Notes under the pieces: generated by a model
Told to the model about the DNA's origin: nothing
Databases searched by the model: none
Seen by the model: only the letters and a program-made list of their open reading frames with translations
Program-made: the position numbers and the translations under genes
Part shown: piece after piece, positions 15,586-20,874 of the stretch
Layout: the number at the start of each line of letters is the position of its first letter
Numbering within the stretch: position 1 is the first letter of the stretch
Source of the DNA: a virus
Strand: one strand, 5' to 3'
Length of the DNA stretch: 20,874 bases
Virus record (IMG/VR): IMGVR_UViG_3300028173_000072
Location: 1-20,874 of that record

Positions 15586-17136
15586 TCACCTCGTTTCTTG
15601 TTGTATTAAATCAAGAAGCAATCCCTGTAACTTTTGTTTGTTACGTAGCCTGTCATACATCTTAGCCTCCACTGCGATGGACTCAATGTGTACAACATTT
15701 GATACATGCTTCTTACCTATTCGCTCAATGCGACCATTCGCTTGAACATACTGCTCGTTACTTGTTATCGGTCCATACCATATGATGGTCGACGCTGATG
15801 TTAGCGTTAACCCATGAGCCATAGTTGCAGGATGTGCAATCAATACCCTTGGGTCTTTACTATTTTGGAAGTCGTTGAATATCTGGTTGCGTTTTGTTGA
15901 ACTCACTGCACCATTAACAACTGCGACACTCCACTTCTTCTCCAACTTAGCCTTCAACATATGTAATGTTCCAGTTAACGGAACGAACAATATAACTTTC
16001 TCACCTGCTTCTTCAATCACCTCCTCTACTGCTTTAATTCTAGGCGAACAGTCCAACTCAATGTTCTGCCCGTCATCACCATAGACTACACCACATGCTA
16101 TCTGTACAAGTTTCTGTAACTTAACAGCCTCATTGACAGCAGTGATAGAGCCTTCCTCTTCCATTTCAATAACGAAACGCCTTAGCATTTCCTTGTAATA
16201 CTTTTCCTGTTCCTTAGTCAATGGTACTTTACGTGTCTGTATTATAGTATCGGGTAAGTCAAAGCACTCATCACGAGAATACCTAACCGATGGTTGTAAT
16301 ACATCCTTCACAATGTCCACTGACTCTGGTCTGGGTAGCCACTTCCATTGCCCTATCTTCATCATCACTTGGTCACGGAACGCAGTGTATGTGTTGGAAC
16401 AGAACGGACTGTTGACTAACTTCGCTAACGCCCAAGCATCTGTTGGGTCATTAGGTGTTGGTGTACCTGTCATCAACCACAACCTTGTATTCCTATTACC
16501 TTCCATCCACTTACGGAATATCTTAAACCTATTAGTAGATGGGTTGCGTAGTACAGCAGCCTCGTCAACGATGATAAGGTCAAACATATCTTTCGCTTCC
16601 TCTGCTATGATATTAAATCCATCATGGTTAATGATGTAGAAGTCAGCCTTAGTATGTAGCAACTTCTTTCTACGTGCTGCTGTTCCGTGTAGTGTGACTG
16701 CAGTGCGATGTATAAAGCCTGTAAATATACTATCACCCCACACCCTTTCAAGTGTAGACAGTGGTGATATGATTAGACACTTCTTAACCTCACCTGCATC
16801 CATCAAGTAGTCAGCAGCCCATAGTGCTGACTGCGTCTTGCCAGTACCAATGTCATTAAGTACCAGTGCTTTCTTGTGCATGGTTAAGAATGCAGAGGTT
16901 AAGCGTTGGTGCTTGTAGGGAGTGAAATCGCCAACCCAGTCATAGTAATGTAGGATAGGTGAGGGTACTTTAATACCGAGGTTACGCAGTACCTTTACTT
17001 CATCAATCTTATGGGGTGCTACTACAATGTCAGTACCTTTAACTGTCATTAACTTTGCAGATGGTATGCAGTCAAGCACACGGTTAGGGTTAGTAAGTTT
17101 TAACGCAATAGCCTTGGCTTGTTCGACAACTACCAC
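15586..17136 (-). CDS. SNF2-like superfamily 2 helicase
   Basis: A 516-residue ATP-dependent DNA helicase or translocase with both RecA-like lobes. Seen in order: Lys75-His-Gln before motif I; Walker A Asp-Ile-Gly-Thr-Gly-Lys-Thr at 95-101; DEAA box at 191-194; Thr-Gly-Thr-Pro (motif III) at 223-226; His-Gly-Leu-Thr-Leu-Thr (motif V) at 441-446; and Gln-x-x-Gly-Arg-x-x-Arg (motif VI) at 465-472. The Gly-Thr-Gly-Lys-Thr P-loop and the motif VI form are typical of SNF2 helicases in phage replication clusters. The start is GTG, 4 bases after an AAGGAGG site, and overlaps the VRR-NUC gene by 7 bases. Paired with that nuclease it could act in recombination, fork restart or cleavage of branched DNA; that pairing role is inferred. 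Confidence 0.9.
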   Translation of the reverse strand: MVVVEQAKAIALKLTNPNRVLDCIPSAKLMTVKGTDIVVAPHKIDEVKVLRNLGIKVPSPILHYYDWVGDFTPYKHQRLTSAFLTMHKKALVLNDIGTGKTQSALWAADYLMDAGEVKKCLIISPLSTLERVWGDSIFTGFIHRTAVTLHGTAARRKKLLHTKADFYIINHDGFNIIAEEAKDMFDLIIVDEAAVLRNPSTNRFKIFRKWMEGNRNTRLWLMTGTPTPNDPTDAWALAKLVNSPFCSNTYTAFRDQVMMKIGQWKWLPRPESVDIVKDVLQPSVRYSRDECFDLPDTIIQTRKVPLTKEQEKYYKEMLRRFVIEMEEEGSITAVNEAVKLQKLVQIACGVVYGDDGQNIELDCSPRIKAVEEVIEEAGEKVILFVPLTGTLHMLKAKLEKKWSVAVVNGAVSSTKRNQIFNDFQNSKDPRVLIAHPATMAHGLTLTSASTIIWYGPITSNEQYVQANGRIERIGKKHVSNVVHIESIAVEAKMYDRLRNKQKLQGLLLDLIQQETR

Positions 17137-17441
17137 TGTACCTCCTTGGCACTAATGATATAGTCCTCGACTTCTTTAATAGTGTCGTCATCAAAGACCA
17201 AGAAGCACTTGCCACCTGCTGCTTCTATGTCCCTCATACACTTATCTTGTAGGGCTGTGGGTTTCTTAGTCCTGTCAGCCTTAGCCTCGACTCCTACTAT
17301 CCTACCTTTAACTATTGCAAGCCTGTCTGGTATACCCGCCCTTCCAAACGGACCAGACTGTGGACTAAAGTACCATATCTTATACTTCTTAAATACTTTA
17401 TCCAGTCGACTTTTAATCTTACCTTCTGGTGTTGTTGCCAT
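17130..17441 (-). CDS. VRR-NUC domain nuclease
   Basis: A 103-residue protein that is essentially one VRR-NUC domain, a small PD-(D/E)XK-type nuclease fold also found in FAN1. Visible catalytic pattern: Glu6 in the first helix, Gly-Ile-Pro-Asp with Asp39, Glu52-x-Lys54, and Gln65 in a Thr-Ala-Leu-Gln segment. Phage versions are stand-alone and may resolve Holliday-type or other branched DNA. Its start has a GAGGAGG site, and it is the first gene after the strong promoter at 17462-17491. Its end overlaps the helicase start, implying coupled expression. Confidence 0.9.
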   Translation of the reverse strand: MATTPEGKIKSRLDKVFKKYKIWYFSPQSGPFGRAGIPDRLAIVKGRIVGVEAKADRTKKPTALQDKCMRDIEAAGGKCFLVFDDDTIKEVEDYIISAKEVQW

Positions 17442-17461
17442 TGTTCCTCCTCTTCACTTGT

Positions 17462-17491
17462 ATTATATACTTATATTTACAGCAGTGTCAA
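17462..17491 (-). promoter_or_regulatory. Consensus sigma70-type promoter, minus strand
   Basis: In the 50-base gap between the Cas4-like and VRR-NUC genes, the minus strand holds a perfect TTGACA (17491-17486) and a perfect TATAAT (17467-17462) separated by 18 bases, with AT-rich sequence between. Transcription would start near 17455, giving a leader of about 14 bases before the VRR-NUC ATG. It would drive the VRR-NUC, helicase, 134-residue, candidate SSB and HTH genes up to the terminator at 13861. Confidence 0.75.
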
Positions 17492-18151
17492 CTAAAGTTT
17501 TGCATAGTCACACATATGTTTCGCTGGACACCAAGGGCATAGCCCACTTGGCTTAGGTGGCCAGTTGTCATGCTCTGCTGACTCATAAATCCTGTTGATA
17601 CGTGTCATCAAACGAGTCCACATCTCGTTAGACTGTTCACGCTTGTAAACTTCTGTGTCCATTGCCTTAGTCTTTAACCATATCAATGATGACTTAACTG
17701 TGTTCACCTTAGGGTAGTGCTTGAACACTTGTAGTGCAAACATCTCCATCTGTGTGAAGTCTGGTCTACGCTTACCTGTCTTCCAGTCCAGTACATAGGC
17801 CCTATCCTCATGGACAATCAACACATCAAGGATTGACCTAAGCCATGCGTCTGATGCAAACCAATCTGTTGGTGTTAAGTTTTCGTCAAGCGTCATCTTC
17901 TGCTCGGCTAGTAACTCACCGCCGATTGCCGCCTTCTCCATAGATACACACAGTCCCTCATACATCTTGGTCTCATCAGTCAATGGTGTCTTATCTCTAA
18001 GCCTCAACTCCAGTGACTCATGGACACGTTCACCATACATACTTGCCTCGCCCCCTTCATCTTGTACTTCCTTGTTAATACGCTGGTGCATATATCTTTT
18101 GGGGCAGTTCTCATACATCTTTAATGCCGAGAATGAATGTGCTAATTTCAT
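17492..18151 (-). CDS. Cas4/RecB-like PD-(D/E)XK nuclease with Fe-S cluster cysteines
   Basis: A 219-residue exonuclease-type protein. It begins with a Ser-x-Ser-x-x-x-x-Tyr-x-x-Cys-Pro motif containing Cys16. His44-Glu45, Asp109 and Asp122-Trp-Lys124 form the PD-(D/E)XK active site, with Gln134 in the following helix (motif QxxxY/F type). Cys205, Cys208 and Cys214 at the C-terminus, together with Cys16, match the four-cysteine 4Fe-4S site of Cas4 and AddB-like nucleases. It is probably a ssDNA/dsDNA end-processing enzyme in replication or recombination. No CRISPR or cas1/cas2 is present. The start overlaps the stop of the 40-residue membrane protein gene in an ATGA, and the ribosome binding site GGAGGTGA lies inside that gene. 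Confidence 0.88.
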   Translation of the reverse strand: MKLAHSFSALKMYENCPKRYMHQRINKEVQDEGGEASMYGERVHESLELRLRDKTPLTDETKMYEGLCVSMEKAAIGGELLAEQKMTLDENLTPTDWFASDAWLRSILDVLIVHEDRAYVLDWKTGKRRPDFTQMEMFALQVFKHYPKVNTVKSSLIWLKTKAMDTEVYKREQSNEMWTRLMTRINRIYESAEHDNWPPKPSGLCPWCPAKHMCDYAKL

Positions 18152-18270
18152 TTGTCACCTCCAAAGAACTTGTCACACTTGCCCATGTATATTGTATGTA
18201 CTACACCTGCTACATACCCTAGAACAAATACCATTGCTACACCTAGCCAACTTACTATTACTTGTATCAT
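18148..18270 (-). CDS. 40-residue single-pass membrane protein
   Basis: A short gene with a strong GAGGAGGAG site just before its ATG and ATGA overlaps at both ends, which argue that it is translated. Residues about 3-29 are a continuous hydrophobic stretch rich in Val, Ile, Leu and Gly, with a Gly18-x-x-x-Gly22 helix-packing motif. The last 10 residues contain three Lys, predicting a cytoplasmic C-terminus. There is no signal cleavage site. I do not recognise it. Small membrane proteins in phage early regions can affect the host envelope, block superinfection or anchor complexes, but nothing in the sequence selects among these. Confidence 0.7.
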   Translation of the reverse strand: MIQVIVSWLGVAMVFVLGYVAGVVHTIYMGKCDKFFGGDK

Positions 18271-18446
18271 TTCTCCTCCTCAACAGGTTTAATTCTATAT
18301 TCTCTATCTGTGTACCAACCTGGTGTGACAGTACAATCTTCCCAGTCAGCAGTATCTGGGTGTTCACAGCATAGATGTACTTTATGTTGCACTGTGTAGC
18401 CCTCTGCCCAAGCGTGTATCTCTCTAGCGTGTATATGTTTTTCCAT
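18267..18446 (-). CDS. Small phage protein with C-terminal YRIKP-type motif
   Basis: A 59-residue protein with an AGGAGG site upstream. The ATG lies 9 bases after the polymerase stop, and the stop overlaps the next start in an ATGA. It contains a helix with Ile-His-Ala-Trp-Ala, a Cys26-Cys27 pair, Trp35 and Cys38, and a Tyr-Arg-Ile-Lys-Pro motif at residues 50-54. Small phage proteins ending in such an (F/Y)-R-I-K-P motif are common and of unknown function. No enzymatic residues are evident. The coding reading rests on ribosome binding site, coupling and this motif. Confidence 0.75.
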   Translation of the reverse strand: MEKHIHAREIHAWAEGYTVQHKVHLCCEHPDTADWEDCTVTPGWYTDREYRIKPVEEEK

Positions 18447-18455
18447 TTACTCCTC

Positions 18456-20318
18456 CTACTTTGCTTCACTATAATTATTACCAAGGTCTGCTTCACAAGC
18501 CACTGGTAAATCCTTTGCCCAACTTGGGGGCTTAGACATTTCTTCAATCATAAATGCCTTTGCTTCTTCTGCTTCTTCTTCCTTAACCACTACGATAATC
18601 TCGTCATGGACTTGGAAAGATACATGGTATCGTTGCCCTATACGCACCATCTGCTCTGCAACTACGTTCCTTGCAAGGGCTTGCACTACATTCTCCACCA
18701 CCTTACCACCATAGATGCGTGTCCAGTTATTACCTGCTATGCTGTCACCATTCGAGTGCTTTCTATACACTCGGGAGTCAGCAAGATAGGAGAACCCACC
18801 CGAACCTGCTCTTAATGCAGGGTAGTGAATACGCAAACCGTTCGGCATCAGTATGCCCTTGTGGTCATAGGACAGAATGTCGTTAATCTGTCCACTACCA
18901 CCTGCTAACATGCCTGTAAGAACCGTGCCACATCTATTCCAAAATGCAACAATCCTGTGGTTCTTTTGTCTGTATAAATTTACTATTCGTTGTGCTTCAA
19001 ACTCATCAACATCAACGGACAGCCCACCCATACCTAGTGCTAAGGTATCTTTAAACTTAGCATGACCCATGCCATAACCAAGACCTAGTATACATGTTTT
19101 ACCTACGAACCTTTTAACTTTATCAGTCTTTTCTACCTTGTACCCATACACATCTGAAGCGAACTCACTGTACACATCACGCCCTTCTCTGAAAGCATCA
19201 AGCAAGTCCTCTTGCCCCGCAACATATGCTGTCATACGGGCTTCAATCTGTGATGAGTCACAAGCAACCATCTTATAACCTAGTGGTACAGTCAGTGACT
19301 CACGGATAGCACCATTACGAGGTAGGTTTTGTAGATTTAACTTGTCACCGCCAGAGAACCTACCAGTGTGAGCACCATAGTATTTAATCATGATAGGTAA
19401 GTAGCCACGCTTGGCTGTTTCGATTAGCCGTTGTGTTCTAGTCTCCTCTATGGTAGACTTGATGCCAAGTCTTGCCTTAACAAGGCTACCAACTTGGGGG
19501 TCATCATGTTCCAACAAGTTTAAGAAAGGTTTGTCAGTCTTAGCGAATGCATATGCTACCTTGCCTGTACGCAGGCTAGTCTTAGTAGGTACTTCCACCC
19601 CTAATGCCTCAAGTAACTTAGCAAACATAGCATTACTCATTAACACTTTCTTTACCTGTGCCTCACTGAACTGACCCATACCTAGGCTATCTATCAAGTC
19701 CGACTTGGCTTGCTTAACACCTATGATGTGGCGTTCTAATACATCAGAGTCAAGTACCACTGTTGGTTCAGTATACATACGCAATGTCTGGTCAATGATG
19801 AGTAACTCATGCGGTGGGAAGCCTTGCTTTAGTTTGTTGAATAACTTATAGGTTAGTTCAACATCTTGGATACAGTAGTCTGCAAAGTCTTGCATCTCTG
19901 ACTCACTGAAATCCTCACGCCGTTTACCTACTGTGTTCTCCACCTCTGCACCTTTCTCGCCTATACCATAGTAGTTTGCTAGGGCTTTCAAGGAACTACC
20001 CTCCGTCATCTGGTGCTTAGGTTTAGCCATACACATAGTATCAAACCAGAACTTAGGCTTAATACCGTACAGCCACGACAGGATTGCACCATCAAAGTAT
20101 GTGTTGTGGCATAAGATAGCCTTGTCTGTGTAGTCAAGACTATTCAAAAACCCACCAACATCTTCACCACTATACCAATCAGTGGGGTTGTCGTTTACTT
20201 TAATACCTACACCTATGACTTCAAAGTCTGCACTGCGTACATACTCCTCGGTTGTCATCTTGGATAACGAGAACTTCTTATCCCAGTAGGTTTCAAAGTC
20301 GAGGGTTACTATGTCCAT
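18456..20318 (-). CDS. Family A DNA polymerase with 3'-5' exonuclease
   Basis: The replicative DNA polymerase of the phage, 620 residues from the ATG at 20318. The exonuclease domain is intact: Asp7-Phe-Glu9 (Exo I), His-Asn-x-x-Phe-Asp76 (Exo II), and Tyr148 to Asp152 (Exo III). Polymerase motifs: A with Asp354-Ser-Ser-Gln-Ile-Glu359-Ala-Arg; B with Arg403, Lys407 and Tyr415-Gly; C with His571-Asp572-Glu. The residue matching E. coli Pol I Phe762 is Leu411. There is no 5'-3' exonuclease domain, as usual for phage enzymes of this size. I chose 20318 rather than the ATG at 20363 because AGGAG at 20326-20330 lies 7 bases upstream, and because the extra 15 residues precede the usual exonuclease start. 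The start overlaps the 56-residue gene by 26 bases. Confidence 0.95.
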   Translation of the reverse strand: MDIVTLDFETYWDKKFSLSKMTTEEYVRSADFEVIGVGIKVNDNPTDWYSGEDVGGFLNSLDYTDKAILCHNTYFDGAILSWLYGIKPKFWFDTMCMAKPKHQMTEGSSLKALANYYGIGEKGAEVENTVGKRREDFSESEMQDFADYCIQDVELTYKLFNKLKQGFPPHELLIIDQTLRMYTEPTVVLDSDVLERHIIGVKQAKSDLIDSLGMGQFSEAQVKKVLMSNAMFAKLLEALGVEVPTKTSLRTGKVAYAFAKTDKPFLNLLEHDDPQVGSLVKARLGIKSTIEETRTQRLIETAKRGYLPIMIKYYGAHTGRFSGGDKLNLQNLPRNGAIRESLTVPLGYKMVACDSSQIEARMTAYVAGQEDLLDAFREGRDVYSEFASDVYGYKVEKTDKVKRFVGKTCILGLGYGMGHAKFKDTLALGMGGLSVDVDEFEAQRIVNLYRQKNHRIVAFWNRCGTVLTGMLAGGSGQINDILSYDHKGILMPNGLRIHYPALRAGSGGFSYLADSRVYRKHSNGDSIAGNNWTRIYGGKVVENVVQALARNVVAEQMVRIGQRYHVSFQVHDEIIVVVKEEEAEEAKAFMIEEMSKPPSWAKDLPVACEADLGNNYSEAK

Positions 20319-20463
20319 CTTCTTTCTCCTGAAAGTTATCTGCTTTACGCTTATCCCAAGCATCTTCTAGTTTCTCTTGTACGCCTAGTGGTAATTTGTT
20401 CTCCTTACACTGGTCTAGTTCTACTGCCATATCATCTATTTGTTCTGCTGTCTTGTAGTTCAT
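20293..20463 (-). CDS. 56-residue hypothetical protein upstream of DNA polymerase
   Basis: A small charged protein (rich in Lys, Glu, Asp and Gln), likely helical, with no recognised motif or membrane segment. Its ATG overlaps the stop of the 82-residue gene in an ATGA, and a GAGGTAGAGGA stretch just upstream can serve as ribosome binding site. Its end overlaps the polymerase start by 26 bases in another frame, so translation may pass ribosomes to the polymerase. The coding claim rests on coupling and spacing. Confidence 0.6.
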   Translation of the reverse strand: MNYKTAEQIDDMAVELDQCKENKLPLGVQEKLEDAWDKRKADNFQEKEDGHSNPRL

Positions 20464-20708
20464 TCCTCTACCTCATTCCATTCATCAGCATCACCATCTT
20501 CATCTAACTCTGCTTGATACACTTTCTCAGGTCGTTTGTAATCGCACTCACCTTGAGCATTTGATGCATATGAAACCCACTCACCATCTTCTTTATGTTG
20601 TACCTCTAAGGTGTCATACTTAATGTACCAGTTATAAGACTCCTCTAAATCAAAGTCAATATCCCATTGCGAGTACGCTGTGTACTGTGCCTCTACTTTA
20701 TATTTCAT
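20460..20708 (-). CDS. Acidic 82-residue hypothetical protein
   Basis: A strongly acidic protein with many Tyr and Trp residues: a Tyr/Trp-rich first half predicted as beta strands, and a tail of Asp/Glu residues. I do not recognise it. The ATG follows an AAGGAGA site with 8 bases of spacing and overlaps the previous stop in an ATGA; the stop overlaps the next start in the same way. Acidic small early phage proteins sometimes mimic DNA or inhibit host enzymes, but there is no specific evidence of that here. Confidence 0.7.
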   Translation of the reverse strand: MKYKVEAQYTAYSQWDIDFDLEESYNWYIKYDTLEVQHKEDGEWVSYASNAQGECDYKRPEKVYQAELDEDGDADEWNEVEE

Positions 20709-20872
20709 CTCTTATTCTCCTTTGTTAATTCATCTAATAGTGGAGACTCAGGCATATAGTTCTCACTAAACCACCCTGCATCTCCATTCTCAAAAGCCTC
20801 CACATCTCCTTGAAGTTCATCTAAAGCCTCATCTTTTGTGCCTTTAAAGTTTCTAAAAATTATCATCTCCAG
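20705..20872 (-). CDS. Small hypothetical protein, 5'-incomplete at the window edge
   Basis: The frame is open to the right edge. The ATG at 20866 would give 53 residues, but the purine-rich GGAG touches it directly, which is too close to serve, so the true start is probably beyond the window. The visible part is acidic and mixed, with no known motif. Its stop overlaps the ATG of the 82-residue gene in an ATGA, supporting a real, coupled gene. Confidence 0.55.
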   Translation of the reverse strand: MEMIIFRNFKGTKDEALDELQGDVEAFENGDAGWFSENYMPESPLLDELTKENKR

Positions 20873-20874
20873 TC

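Noticed and set aside
17492-18151. Cas4-like protein as evidence of a phage CRISPR-Cas system
   Set aside because: No cas1, cas2, effector or repeat-spacer array is present. Stand-alone Cas4/RecB-like nucleases are common in phage replication clusters.
18173-18547. Minus-strand frame of 124 residues between polymerase and Cas4-like nuclease
   Set aside because: It overlaps the polymerase end and both small coupled genes in another frame, and lacks the ribosome binding site and motif support that those have.
20319-20363. Upstream ATG at 20363 for the DNA polymerase
   Set aside because: The 15 extra residues are basic and unlike the family N-terminus, while the ATG at 20318 has an AGGAG 7 bases upstream and starts right at the exonuclease domain.

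Overview
The window looks like part of the genome of a tailed double-stranded DNA phage, most likely with a podovirus-type particle, infecting a Gram-negative bacterium. The reasons are a block of virion-type genes ending in a giant protein of 2768 residues, dense packing with short overlaps, strong Shine-Dalgarno sites, and a compact replication set (family A DNA polymerase, primase-helicase, SF2 helicase, two PD-(D/E)XK-type nucleases). The host type is inferred. No integrase, tRNA, insertion sequence, CRISPR array or phage RNA polymerase is visible.

Left arm, plus strand (1-11005): three genes in a row. They are a Gly-rich protein cut by the window edge, a 621-residue protein with a Thr/Pro-rich repeat linker, and the giant protein. 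Order and sizes recall the internal (ejected) virion proteins of T7-like phages, with the last one greatly enlarged. The giant protein carries Gly-rich membrane-type segments, a histone-H1-like Lys tract, a zinc-peptidase-like HExxGH domain, a PLxRFG-like region and a hydrophobic C-terminal part. It fits the phage 'polyvalent protein' class.

Right arm, minus strand (20874-11002), in transcription order: a 5'-incomplete small ORF, an acidic 82-residue protein, a 56-residue protein, DNA polymerase, a 59-residue protein, a 40-residue membrane protein, a Cas4/RecB-like nuclease, then a near-perfect sigma70 promoter. Next come a VRR-NUC nuclease, a SNF2-like helicase, a 134-residue protein, a candidate ssDNA-binding protein and a small HTH protein, then an intrinsic terminator and a primase-helicase. 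Several junctions are ATGA overlaps, so the arm is probably translated as coupled units. The genes together cover priming, unwinding, synthesis, ssDNA handling and nuclease processing.

The two arms converge and their stop codons share 4 bases at 11002-11005, leaving no intergenic terminator. There is no gene-free stretch longer than about 50 bases: the apparent gaps at 18152-18455 and 20319-20459 each hold small genes with good ribosome binding sites.
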